A stretch of 64,000 nucleotides of DNA from assembly GCF_019968905.1 (NCBI RefSeq), contig NZ_CP079946.1:1550001-1614000 (forward strand), read 5' to 3'. Positions 52,589 through 61,080 of this stretch are shown in pieces. The first letter of the stretch is position 1. Each line of letters starts with the position of its first letter. A model generated the notes under the pieces. It made no database searches, had not been told where the DNA came from, and saw nothing but the letters and a program-made list of their open reading frames with translations. The translations under genes were made by a program, and so were the position numbers. The DNA is from Corallococcus sp. EGB. GTDB lineage: Bacteria; Myxococcota; Myxococcia; Myxococcales; Myxococcaceae.

Positions 52589-55500
52589 ATGCAAGTGAAA
52601 CAAGTACTTCGGGAAACCGGAGTCGTCCTTGCTGCGGGTCTGTTGTACGGATCCGCAGCTTTCGCGCAGTCCAGCGTCATCATCGGCACTGTCATCAATA
52701 CTGAGGACAAGAAGCCGGCAGCCGATGTCGTTGTGACCGCCACCTCGCCCAACCTGCAGGGCGAGCAGACCGTGGTTACCGACGCACAGGGTAACTACCG
52801 TATTCCCCAGCTCCCGCCGGGCACGTACACGTTGCGGTTCGAGAAGGAGACGTTCAAGCCTTACGCCCGCCCCGAAATCCAGCTGCTCCTCAACCGCACC
52901 ATCCGCGTGAACGTGGAGCTCCTGCCGGACTCCTTCACGCAGACGGTTGACGTTATCGGCACCCCGCCGACGATCGACGTCGGTTCGACGAACCAGGGCG
53001 TCAACGTCGATCAGGAGTTCATCAAGCGCATCGCGGTGGCCCGTCCCGTGGGCAAGGGTGGCGCGACGCGCTCCTTCGAGTCCCTGGCCGAGCTCGCCCC
53101 TGGCGCCCAGGCGGACCAGTACGGCGTGTCCATCAACGGCACGACCTCGCCTGAGAACGGCTACGTGGTGGACGGTCTGTCCACGAACGACCCGGCCTTC
53201 GGCGTGAACGCCAGCCCGTTGAGCATCGAGTTCGTGCAGGACGTGAACATCATCACCGGCGGTTACATGCCGGAGTTCGGTCGCTCCACGGGCGGTGTGA
53301 TCAACGCGGTGACCCGGTCCGGCTCCAACGAGTTCCACGGCTCCGTGTTCGCCAACTGGACCCCGGGTGCCCTGGAAGGCAAGCGCAAGCTGGTCGTCGA
53401 GGACGGCAGCACGATCACCGGCCTGAACGCCCTGAGCAACCTGGGCGACTTCGGCGCGACCCTCGGTGGCCCCATCCTCAAGGACAAGCTCTGGTTCTTC
53501 GCCGGCTTCGCGCCGTCGTTCCAGCGCTACCAGCACACCCGTGCGCTCAACGCGTTCCAGCTGACGGCCCCGTTCGACCCGACCCCGGGTGCGACGAACA
53601 CCGTGGCGAAGGACGCGAACGGCTTCAGCGTCGTCCAGGAGATCCCGGGTTCCGAGCGGAAGTACTTCGCTGACGCCCGCACGATCCAGTTCATGGGCAA
53701 GCTGACGTACCTCATCAACCAGGACCACAACGTGTCGTTCGCCCTGAACGGCACCCCGACCGTGTCGGGTGGTCTGGGCAAGCTGCGGATCAACCCGAAG
53801 ACGGGTGGTCTGCCGGGTGCGCAGATCAGCCGTCCTGAGGACATCGGCCAGGTCGAGGACCGGGCCAACACCACGGCGCTCGCCCTCAAGTACGCCGGCG
53901 CGTTCATGGACAAGAAGGTCCTGGTCGACGCCAACGTCGGCTGGTTCCACCAGACCGCGGGCGTCACCCCCGCGGACGGCACCGCCCTCGGCTCGACGGA
54001 TGGCCTGGCGGGCTACTCGCTGGCCCAGTACACGCGCCGCCGCACGCTGACCACGTTCGAGAGCGTCCCCAACGCCGCGGAGTACTGCGGCGCGACGACG
54101 GCGGAGCAGCTCCTGCGCTGCCCGTCCACGAACTACCTCGTCGGCGGCCCCGGCTTCATGTCCGAGGCGACGCTGGATCGCTACCAGATCAACGCCAAGG
54201 CCACCTACCTGCTGAACGCCCTGGGCACGCACGTGTTCAAGGCGGGCGTCGACACGGAGTTCCTGAACTTCGACCAGAAGAAGGCCTACTCCGGTAGCGT
54301 GTACCTGGTGGAGGCTGGTTCGGCCAGCGACCAGATGTACCAGGGCGTGAGCCGCCACATCTGGTCCGACAACCGGCGCTACGGCTACCAGACGGCCCCG
54401 GACACCCCGGTGTTCGAGACCCTGCAGCAGTCCTCGACGAGCGGCACCACCATCGGTGGCTTCCTCCAGGACAGCTGGTCCATCGCCAATCGCGTCACGC
54501 TGAACCTCGGCGTGCGCTACGACGTGCAGAACATGTACGGCGGCGACGGCAACCTGGCGCTGAAGCTCGGCAACCAGTGGTCGCCCCGCCTCGGCGCCGT
54601 GGTGGATCCGTTCGCCAACGGCCGCGCGAAGCTGTTCGTGAACTTCGCCCGTTACTACGAGCAGGTTCCGCTCAACATGATGGACCGCGCCTTCCCGGGT
54701 GAGCGCCGCTTCAGCGCGCGTCGCTACCTGACGGAGCCGGGCGGGGCCGAGGCCGGCTGCGATCCTTCCACCCTGGAAGGCCAGCGCGGCGGCTGCTCGG
54801 ATCGCCAGTACATCGTGCCGCGCGCCGAGTCGACGCTGAACTCCAACCAGTACTTCAGCGGCGGTCTGGTGCAGAGCGAGCCGGTCGATCCGGACATCAA
54901 GCCCCAGTCCTCCGACGAACTCGTGGTCGGCGGTGAGTACGAGCTCCTGGCGAACACCCGCGTGGGCGCCAGCTACACGCACCGCGACATGAACTCGGTC
55001 ATCGAGGACATGAGCCGCGACGACGGCAACACGTACTTCCTCGGTAACCCTGGCAGCGGCTTCGCCAAGGAGTTCCCGAAGCCGGTTCGTGACTACGACG
55101 CGGTCACCGTCTACCTGAACCGCACGTTCACGGACGGCTGGCTGGCGCAGGCGAGCTACACGTGGTCCCGTCTGTACGGCAACTACCCCGGTCTGTTCCG
55201 CCCGGAGAACAACCAGCTCGACCCGAACATCCTCGCGGACTTCGACCTGATCGCCCTCCTGAACAACCGTACGGGCCTGCTGCCCTTCGACCGTACGCAC
55301 GCCATCAAGGTGTTCGGCGCCAAGGAGTTCAACATCTCCAACGCGCTGTCGGCGAGCATCGGTCTGTCCTACCGCGGCAACTCCGGTACGCCGATCAGCT
55401 ACCTCGGCGCGTACCCGGGCTACGGCCAGGATGAGACGTTCATCCTGCCGCGCGGCAGCGGCGGTCGCACCCCGTGGGTCAACAGCGTTGACTCCAACGT

Positions 55501-55810
55501 GGGCGTGAACTACCGCGTGAGCAAGGACAGCGTGGTGTCCTTCACCCTGGACGTGTTCAACCTGTTCAACTTCCAGACGGCGGACCGCGTCGACCAGTCC
55601 TACACGTTCTCTGAAGTGCTCCCGGTCTACGATCCGAAGACGGGGAAGGCTGGCACCGCAGCTGACCTGCCCACGAAGACCAGCCCAGGCAGCGTCCCGT
55701 CCGCGGAGGGTGGTGTGCTGGCCTACGACGACGTGAACCAGAACTTCAAGAACCCGGACCGTTACCAGGCCCCGCGGCAGATCCGCTTCGGTGTCCGGTA
55801 CACGTTCTAG
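52589..55810 (+). CDS. oar: Oar-type TonB-dependent outer-membrane receptor
   Basis: 1073 residues, close to M. xanthus Oar as I recall (about 1060). A signal peptide ends after AAFA (residue 26). Residues about 30-110 form a carboxypeptidase-regulatory-like domain (VIIGTVINTEDKKPAADVVV, GNYRIPQLPPGTYTLRF). A plug follows (about 120-250, with ENGYVVDGLSTNDPAFG and GGYMPEFGRSTGGVINAVTR), then a large beta-barrel to the terminal Phe (IRFGVRYTF). Oar in M. xanthus is needed for development and for PopC protease export. Codons GGT and CGT are unusually frequent, a sign of high expression. GGAGGGG fixes the start. No TonB box stands out. Confidence 0.93.
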   Translation: MQVKQVLRETGVVLAAGLLYGSAAFAQSSVIIGTVINTEDKKPAADVVVTATSPNLQGEQTVVTDAQGNYRIPQLPPGTYTLRFEKETFKPYARPEIQLLLNRTIRVNVELLPDSFTQTVDVIGTPPTIDVGSTNQGVNVDQEFIKRIAVARPVGKGGATRSFESLAELAPGAQADQYGVSINGTTSPENGYVVDGLSTNDPAFGVNASPLSIEFVQDVNIITGGYMPEFGRSTGGVINAVTRSGSNEFHGSVFANWTPGALEGKRKLVVEDGSTITGLNALSNLGDFGATLGGPILKDKLWFFAGFAPSFQRYQHTRALNAFQLTAPFDPTPGATNTVAKDANGFSVVQEIPGSERKYFADARTIQFMGKLTYLINQDHNVSFALNGTPTVSGGLGKLRINPKTGGLPGAQISRPEDIGQVEDRANTTALALKYAGAFMDKKVLVDANVGWFHQTAGVTPADGTALGSTDGLAGYSLAQYTRRRTLTTFESVPNAAEYCGATTAEQLLRCPSTNYLVGGPGFMSEATLDRYQINAKATYLLNALGTHVFKAGVDTEFLNFDQKKAYSGSVYLVEAGSASDQMYQGVSRHIWSDNRRYGYQTAPDTPVFETLQQSSTSGTTIGGFLQDSWSIANRVTLNLGVRYDVQNMYGGDGNLALKLGNQWSPRLGAVVDPFANGRAKLFVNFARYYEQVPLNMMDRAFPGERRFSARRYLTEPGGAEAGCDPSTLEGQRGGCSDRQYIVPRAESTLNSNQYFSGGLVQSEPVDPDIKPQSSDELVVGGEYELLANTRVGASYTHRDMNSVIEDMSRDDGNTYFLGNPGSGFAKEFPKPVRDYDAVTVYLNRTFTDGWLAQASYTWSRLYGNYPGLFRPENNQLDPNILADFDLIALLNNRTGLLPFDRTHAIKVFGAKEFNISNALSASIGLSYRGNSGTPISYLGAYPGYGQDETFILPRGSGGRTPWVNSVDSNVGVNYRVSKDSVVSFTLDVFNLFNFQTADRVDQSYTFSEVLPVYDPKTGKAGTAADLPTKTSPGSVPSAEGGVLAYDDVNQNFKNPDRYQAPRQIRFGVRYTF

Positions 55811-55840
55811 TCACCCGACCACGTGAGGAAGATCAGCAAC

Positions 55841-56632
55841 ATGCGCAAGAGCATTCTTTCATCGCTGGTGATGCTGACGGCCGCGGGCAGCTTGACCGCC
55901 TGCGACGTCGAGCAGCCGACTCCCGGGTGCATCGTTCAGGACGCGACCGCCGGGGCTTGGTGGGCGAAGTACGACGTGGTGACTCCTCCGACCGGCACCA
56001 AGACGGGCGGCGGCACCTGCGGCGCGACCGAGGCGCTCGAGGTAGGTGACAACCTGGGCGTGTGGAAGTTCGCGGACCCGAAGACGGGGAGCAACATCCT
56101 CGTGGTTCGGCCGCAGTACATGGCCCGGTTGGGCTCGGCGGATGCGAACAACACGTTCGACAGCCTCCAGGTCACCGGCAACCTGAGCGCCGACACCACG
56201 GACGACTTCTGCCTCGCACCTGATTTCAACACGGCGACGGTCAACCCCACCACGGCCGGGGTGACGTCGAACATCACCTACACGCTGAAGAACGTGAAGG
56301 TGTACTCGTCGCCCAGCTCTCCCGGCACCCAGATGACGGGCGAGGTGACCTTCGTGCGGAATGGTTGTACTTCCACCTACGTCATGCGTGCGGTGTGGCC
56401 TGCGACCCCCTGCGATCCGCGCGTGGACCAGACGGATGCTGAGCTGGGCTTCGCCAACTGCGGCTCGGGCTCGGGCATCAACCCGGACTTCTCCGTTGAG
56501 TGCGAGGCGGTTCCGAAGCGCTTCTGGACCGGCCGCTTCCTGACGCCGGAGGAGCAGGAGCTGGAAGACTGGCCCGCGGATTACAACGAGGGTAAGTGCA
56601 TCCCCTCGAAGGCGATCCCGTCGTTCAAGTAG
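55841..56632 (+). CDS. Cys-rich lipoprotein downstream of oar
   Basis: 263 residues. The signal ends SLTACD, a lipobox that puts the lipidated Cys near residue 21; the Asp at +2 in E. coli terms would favour inner-membrane retention, though myxobacterial rules may differ. About eight further cysteines (TPGC, GTCG, DFCL, NGCTS, TPCDP, FANCGS, VECEA, EGKC) could form disulfides. It contains a beta-rich middle (SNITYTLKNVKVYSS). I do not recognise the family. It lies 30 bp after oar with a GAGGAAGA site, so it is almost certainly co-transcribed and may be a partner of the receptor. A strong hairpin follows. Confidence 0.85.
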   Translation: MRKSILSSLVMLTAAGSLTACDVEQPTPGCIVQDATAGAWWAKYDVVTPPTGTKTGGGTCGATEALEVGDNLGVWKFADPKTGSNILVVRPQYMARLGSADANNTFDSLQVTGNLSADTTDDFCLAPDFNTATVNPTTAGVTSNITYTLKNVKVYSSPSSPGTQMTGEVTFVRNGCTSTYVMRAVWPATPCDPRVDQTDAELGFANCGSGSGINPDFSVECEAVPKRFWTGRFLTPEEQELEDWPADYNEGKCIPSKAIPSFK

Positions 56633-56660
56633 TCGGCACTGACCGACCCTGAAGGCCAAC

Positions 56661-56709
56661 GCGGCCCCGGCAGCCCCTCCCCCACGTGGGAGTGGCGGTC
56701 CGGGGCCGC
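56661..56709 (+). terminator. Terminator of the oar-lipoprotein unit
   Basis: GCGGCCCCGG (56661-56670) and CCGGGGCCGC (56700-56709) form a perfect 10-bp outer stem around a second small stem (CTCCC/GGGAG). It starts 29 bp after the lipoprotein stop and is followed by the T-rich GCTGTTGTTAG. Confidence 0.75.
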
Positions 56710-56747
56710 GCTGTTGTTAGGTGTCTGGAATCCACGTCGGGAGGACC

Positions 56748-58292
56748 ATGGAGGGCCGTTACGAACTCATCGAGCACGTCTGCTCGCTGCTGGCGGACGA
56801 AGCGGGGACGCTCCGGAAGGAGGCGCCCTACCGGGTCGCGCTCTGCTACCCGAGCCCCTACCACGTGGGCATGAGCTCGCTGGGCTACCAGGCCATCTAC
56901 CGGGAGGTGCATGCGCACGCGGGAGCCACCGCCGAGCGTGTTTTTCTTCCCGATGATGTCGAGACATACAAGAGAACAAGGACGCCATTGTTTACCTGGG
57001 AATCCCAGGCAAACGTGTCTGGCTTTGAAATGCTTGCCTTTTCAGTTGCCTATGAATTGGAGCTTTCAGGCTTGTTCACGATGTTGGATTTGTCTGGTTT
57101 GCCAGTTCTTTCTTCGGAGCGGGATACAAGGCATCCGCTGGTGGTGGCGGGCGGGCCGCTGACGTTCTCCAACCCGGATCCGCTGGAGCCCTTCGTGGAC
57201 GTGCTCGTCCAGGGGGAGGCGGAGGATTTGATCCACGTGCTCTTGGATGCCGCGGCCTCCATGGAGCGCGAGGCGCTGTTGGATCACCTGGCGAAGGTCC
57301 CCGGATTCCGGGTGCCCGGCCGGGGGGGGACGCGCTACCACGTGGCGAAGGCGACGGACGCGCGGCTGCCGGCGCGCACGCAGATCATCACGCCTCACAC
57401 GGAGCTCCGGTCGATGTTCCTCATCGAACCGGAGCGGGGCTGTTCCCGGGGCTGCCACTACTGCGTCATGCGCCGCACCACCAACGGGGGCATGCGGACG
57501 GTGCCGCCGGAGCGGGTCCTGTCCCTCATCCCGGAGCATGCGAAGCGCGTGGGGCTGGTGGGCGCGGCGGTGACGGACCACCCGCGCATCGTGGAGCTCT
57601 TGCGCACCATCGTGGACTCCGGGCGCGAGGTGGGGGTGTCCTCCCTGCGCGCGGACCGGCTCACGCAGGAGCTGGTGAATCAGCTGCGGCGGGGTGGGGC
57701 GACGAACCTCACGGTGGCCGCTGACGGAGCGTCCCAGAAGATGCGGGACTTGGTGGACCGCAAGCACTCCGAGGAACAGATTGTCCGCGCGGCCCAGTTC
57801 GCTCGCACGGCGGGCATGAGGCAGCTCAAGGTCTATAACGTGGTGGGCCTGCCGCACGAAGAGGACGCGGACATCGACGAGCTGATCCGCTTCACCACGG
57901 AGCTGTCGCGCATCCTGCCGGTGGCGCTGGGGGTCGCTCCCTTCGTGGCCAAGCGGAACACGCCGCTGGACGGCGCTCCCTTCGCGGGGCTGCGGGAGGT
58001 GGAGAACAAGCTGGAGCGGCTGCGCAAGGGCTTGCGCGGACGGGCGGAGGTGCGGCCCACGTCCGCCCGCTGGGCCTGGGTGGAGTACATGCTGGCCCAG
58101 TGCGGCCCGGAGGCGGGGCTCGCGGCCCTGGACGCCTGGCGCGCGGGGGGGAGCTTCGCCGCATGGAAGCGGGCCTTCCAGGAGCGCGGGTGCGAGCCGT
58201 ACATGGCCCGCCGCGTGGAGGACGGACGGCGCCAGCCCACGATGTGGCCCGTCGTGCCGGGTCGCCCGCCGCCCCAGCCGTCCGCCGCCTGA
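56748..58292 (+). CDS. Radical SAM protein with B12-binding-like N-terminus
   Basis: 514 residues. The N-terminal 200 residues (VALCYPSPYHVGMSSLGYQAIYREV, VVAGGPLTFSNPDPLEPFVD) match the cobalamin-binding-like domain that precedes many radical SAM enzymes of the TIGR03960/YgiQ-related type. The core has C232-x3-C236-x2-C239 in GCSRGCHYC for the 4Fe-4S cluster, then LSLIPEH and VSSLRADRLT. It probably carries out radical methylation or tRNA/protein modification, but the substrate is unknown. GGGAGG 4 nt before ATG 56748 decides the start over GTG 56721. Codons about 65-125 are strikingly AT-rich, unlike the rest of the gene. Confidence 0.88.
   Translation: MEGRYELIEHVCSLLADEAGTLRKEAPYRVALCYPSPYHVGMSSLGYQAIYREVHAHAGATAERVFLPDDVETYKRTRTPLFTWESQANVSGFEMLAFSVAYELELSGLFTMLDLSGLPVLSSERDTRHPLVVAGGPLTFSNPDPLEPFVDVLVQGEAEDLIHVLLDAAASMEREALLDHLAKVPGFRVPGRGGTRYHVAKATDARLPARTQIITPHTELRSMFLIEPERGCSRGCHYCVMRRTTNGGMRTVPPERVLSLIPEHAKRVGLVGAAVTDHPRIVELLRTIVDSGREVGVSSLRADRLTQELVNQLRRGGATNLTVAADGASQKMRDLVDRKHSEEQIVRAAQFARTAGMRQLKVYNVVGLPHEEDADIDELIRFTTELSRILPVALGVAPFVAKRNTPLDGAPFAGLREVENKLERLRKGLRGRAEVRPTSARWAWVEYMLAQCGPEAGLAALDAWRAGGSFAAWKRAFQERGCEPYMARRVEDGRRQPTMWPVVPGRPPPQPSAA
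56938..57130. other. AT-rich patch inside the radical SAM gene
   Basis: In 56941-57120 I count 82 G/C in 180 bases (46%), against 43 of 60 (72%) in 56821-56880 and 44 of 60 (73%) in 57481-57540. The patch stays in frame and uses codons rare elsewhere here, such as AGA, ACA, TTG, TCA and GTT. The encoded protein still fits the family, so this is a local change of codon use, not an insertion. Confidence 0.85.
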
Positions 58293-58392
58293 CGGGGCCC
58301 GCAAAGGCCGTATTCGCCGGGCTCCGCTTTCGCTAGAAGACGGCCATCGCGGGGCCGATGGCCGGCACTCGCATGGCCTCGGAGAGCATCTG

Positions 58393-59337
58393 GTGAGCAC
58401 GCAGCGCGTGGAAAAGTCGTGGCAGAAGACGGGCCTCAAGGACTACTCGACGGAGGCCCTGCTGGCCACGCTGGGGCACTACGGTGTCCCCATGACCGAA
58501 GAGGACTACCGCAAGCTGGCGGAGTCCGCCTATCCGCTCGGCATCGCCCAGCAGTGGGCGGCGAAGTGGAAGGGCACGGGCCCGTTCAAGGACTACGTCG
58601 TGGCCGCGGCCGTGGAGCTGTGGCGCCGCTGGATGACGGACCGCGTGTCCCCGCAGGAGTTCACCACGTCCCTGGCGACGCTGATGCAGGTGCTCGTGCA
58701 CAAGCTCAACGGCGCGAAGGAGGCCCCGGTGGCCTCCTCCTTCGAGCACCTGAAGGCGCTGCGCTCGAAGCTGGCGGTGGATGACAAGGGCGCGCTGCCC
58801 GCGCCGTTCCTCCAGGAGGCGCTGGCGCCCTTCTCGGAGAAGGACGCGGAGCTGTTCGACAGCCTGGCGGAGTCGCTGGCCGCGCAGGGGCACCTGGAGG
58901 ACGCCACGGCGTTCGCCGACGTGGAGGAGTTCCTGCTGCCCGACCGGCGCGGCATCTCCCAGGCGGTGGTGCGCGCCGCGAAGGGCGAGCGCGAGCCCGC
59001 CATCCAGGACCTCAAGAACCTCATCCACGACACGGCGCGCGCGCCCATCTCACGCCTGCTGGCGGTGGACGGCCTCATCCATCTGCAGGCGTGGATTGAC
59101 GCGAGCGTCGAGGGCCGCGGCCTCCTGGCGGAGGCGGAGAAGGCCAACGACATCCACCTGGCGCTGGACCTGGTGCCCCGCCTGGAGCACATCTTCAAGC
59201 AGCAGAACGACCGCCAGGCGCTCCTGGAGCTGATGGGCACGCAGGAGCGGCTGGAGGCCCTGCACGACAAGATGCACCCGGGCCACCGCGCGCACCGGCA
59301 CCAGCACGCGCAGCCCCAGCCGCGCCGCCGTCGCTAG
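58393..59337 (+). CDS. Helical hypothetical protein with His-rich tail
   Basis: 314 residues from GTG, almost entirely helical and acidic. No signal peptide, membrane helix or enzyme motif. Residues about 20-60 (YSTEALLATLGHYGVPMTEEDY) and about 150-230 look like separate helical bundles. The last 20 residues are rich in His and Arg (HPGHRAHRHQHAQPQPRRRR), which could bind metal or nucleic acid. Codon use is like the neighbours, and the conserved-looking body suggests a real lineage-specific gene. It is convergent with the PD-(D/E)XK-like gene. Function unknown. Confidence 0.75.
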   Translation: MSTQRVEKSWQKTGLKDYSTEALLATLGHYGVPMTEEDYRKLAESAYPLGIAQQWAAKWKGTGPFKDYVVAAAVELWRRWMTDRVSPQEFTTSLATLMQVLVHKLNGAKEAPVASSFEHLKALRSKLAVDDKGALPAPFLQEALAPFSEKDAELFDSLAESLAAQGHLEDATAFADVEEFLLPDRRGISQAVVRAAKGEREPAIQDLKNLIHDTARAPISRLLAVDGLIHLQAWIDASVEGRGLLAEAEKANDIHLALDLVPRLEHIFKQQNDRQALLELMGTQERLEALHDKMHPGHRAHRHQHAQPQPRRRR

Positions 59338-59352
59338 GCGTCACGCGGGGCC

Positions 59353-59979
59353 TCAGGTCCCCGTGCGTCGGGGGCCCCGGTCTTCCGGGGCCTCGGACAC
59401 TTCAGGCTCGCTGGCCGTGGATGCCGCCGTGTCCGGCGTGCCGGACTTTTCGCCGGGCTTCTCCGGCGCCGCGCGCTTGAGCTTCACGGTGATGACGCCG
59501 GGCACGCCTTCCGCGACGTCCCGCACGGGCACGACGGCGCCCACGGTGGTGTAGCGGATGGCGCCCGTCTGGGTGAAGGCGTGCTTGAGGGCGTACTCCT
59601 TCGCGCGGGGGAGGAACCACTCGCGCACCCGGGGCAGGGGCAGCGCGTGCAGTTCGCCCTGCGTGAGGAAGACGTACACCATCAGGTCCGCGCCGCTGTA
59701 GAGGAAGCAGCCGGGGGTGTCCTTCTCCAGGTTGGAGATGAGCTCGAAGAAATAGCGGCGGCGGGTCGCCTGGCGGTCGCCCTTCACCTCGATGCCGCGC
59801 ACCTCGCCGGAGGGCAGCTCCCAGAGCAGGTCCACGCCCCGGTGCTGGAAGCGCGGATCCAACTGCACGTCGTGCACGCGAGACCCGGGCTCCGTCTCCA
59901 GGAGCCACGCGCGGGCGTGCTGCACGGCCCGGTCGGCCGCGCCCTGCACGCCCCTCATGCTGAAACTGCGGCCTCCCAT
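59353..59979 (-). CDS. PD-(D/E)XK nuclease-like hypothetical protein
   Basis: 208 residues, soluble. The N-terminal half shows the restriction-endonuclease-like core: a helix (AVQHARAWLLETE), then GVDLLWEL with D50, then GIEVKGD with E64 and K66, giving D-x13-E-x-K, followed by a helix (YFFELISNLEKD). That is the metal-binding signature of the PD-(D/E)XK fold. The middle resembles VYVFLTQGELHALPLPRVREWF, and the tail (about 165-208) is disordered and acidic. Nuclease activity is possible but unproven. It begins 5 nt after the stop of the DUF4920 gene, so the two form an operon. Confidence 0.72.
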   Translation of the reverse strand: MGGRSFSMRGVQGAADRAVQHARAWLLETEPGSRVHDVQLDPRFQHRGVDLLWELPSGEVRGIEVKGDRQATRRRYFFELISNLEKDTPGCFLYSGADLMVYVFLTQGELHALPLPRVREWFLPRAKEYALKHAFTQTGAIRYTTVGAVVPVRDVAEGVPGVITVKLKRAAPEKPGEKSGTPDTAASTASEPEVSEAPEDRGPRRTGT

Positions 59980-59984
59980 CGCGG

Positions 59985-60536
59985 CTAGCGGCGCAGCTCG
60001 ACGCCGGAGGCCACGAGCTGCACCTCGCGGGGCTTGCCGTCGGTGCCGCGCGGGACGATGGCGCCCTCGGCCTCGTAGTGCTTCGCGTGGGCGTCGCTCA
60101 GCTCCGCGACCTTCACCACGCCCTCCACGCGCGCCTGCGAGCCCGCCGAGTCCAGCGGGACGAAGAAGCCGTAGTCCTTGAACGTCACGCGCACGCCGGG
60201 GCTCTTGGCGTCCTGGGCCAGCTCCATCCAGCAGCCCTTCTTCTCACACGCCTTGCGCACCTGGCCCTCCACGCGCACCACCTTGCCGTCGTGGGCCTGC
60301 GGCTTCGCGAGCAGCTCCGACAGCTTCACCGTGGGCTCGCCCTTGAGGGGCTCGCCGCGGGTGAGCGTCCAGCCGGTGCTGGCGGCCTTGGCGGCCTCGG
60401 GCGTCTTCGCGTCGGCGGGGTGGTGGCAGTCGCTGGATGCTTCCGCGGCCTTGGCGGGCGCGGGCGCCTTGTCCGCCGCGAGGGCCACGAGGGGAGCGGC
60501 GACCAGCATCACGAGGGCGGTGCGGAGCATGTGCAT
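59985..60536 (-). CDS. DUF4920 exported protein
   Basis: 183 residues with a signal peptide (about 1-20, MHMLRTALVMLVAAPLVALAA). The folded part contains KLSELLAKPQAHDGKVVRVEGQVRKACEKKGCWMELA, which matches the DUF4920 family; the KKGCWM segment is its hallmark and may bind a metal or heme-like ligand through Cys. The fold is OB-like by its pattern. It is a periplasmic or lipid-associated protein of unknown role. A longer in-frame start has no signal peptide. It is followed after 5 nt by the PD-(D/E)XK-like gene. Confidence 0.85.
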   Translation of the reverse strand: MHMLRTALVMLVAAPLVALAADKAPAPAKAAEASSDCHHPADAKTPEAAKAASTGWTLTRGEPLKGEPTVKLSELLAKPQAHDGKVVRVEGQVRKACEKKGCWMELAQDAKSPGVRVTFKDYGFFVPLDSAGSQARVEGVVKVAELSDAHAKHYEAEGAIVPRGTDGKPREVQLVASGVELRR

Positions 60537-60625
60537 GCCCGTTCGCTTAGCCCAGGTTTCCCGGGCCCGGCAAGGCACCCCTTCCATCCTCGCGACCTAT
60601 CCCGCACACTCGGCGCGAGGTGCGC

Positions 60626-61057
60626 ATGAAGGTCACCATCCCCGCCCCCAACCGCCGCTGGGGCACATTCGAATGGCTCGGGCTCGTCGGGCTCTTGGGG
60701 CTGCTCATCGGGCGCTACGTCCCGGTGGCCCGCATCATCCCGTTCTGGGGCTGTGTGCTGCGCGAGCGCACGGGCTGGCCCTGCCTCGGCTGTGGGCTCA
60801 CCCGCGTGGCGGACCGCGTCGCGCACCTCAACATCCCGGGGGCCTGGGAGGCCAACCCCCTGGGCACCGTGTGCGCGCTGCTGTTCGCGCTGGCCGCGGT
60901 GGGGACGGTGCTGCACGTCCTCTTCGCGCTGCCCATCCCGGAGGTGGAGCTGGAGGAGCGTGAGTGGCGGTGGGCGCGCATCGCGTTCCCGCTGGTGTTG
61001 CTGGTCAATTACGCCTACGTCGTGGTGCACACCCGTTTCCCGCACCTGCTGTCCTGA
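60626..61057 (+). CDS. DUF2752 membrane protein
   Basis: 143 residues with three membrane helices. WPCLGCGLTRV is the conserved CPxCGxTR-type motif of DUF2752, small membrane proteins of unknown function. GAGG 6 nt before ATG 60626 supports this start; GTG 60620 is an alternative. It lies 23 bp before plsY in the same direction, so the two probably share a transcript. Confidence 0.85.
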   Translation: MKVTIPAPNRRWGTFEWLGLVGLLGLLIGRYVPVARIIPFWGCVLRERTGWPCLGCGLTRVADRVAHLNIPGAWEANPLGTVCALLFALAAVGTVLHVLFALPIPEVELEEREWRWARIAFPLVLLVNYAYVVVHTRFPHLLS

Positions 61058-61080
61058 AGGGCGGGACCCTGTCTTCCTCC

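Noticed and set aside
52373..55300. A 975-codon open frame antisense to oar
   Set aside because: High-GC DNA with G/C in third positions keeps antisense frames open. The peptide is Arg/Val/Gly-rich with no family pattern, while oar on the other strand has signal peptide, plug and barrel.
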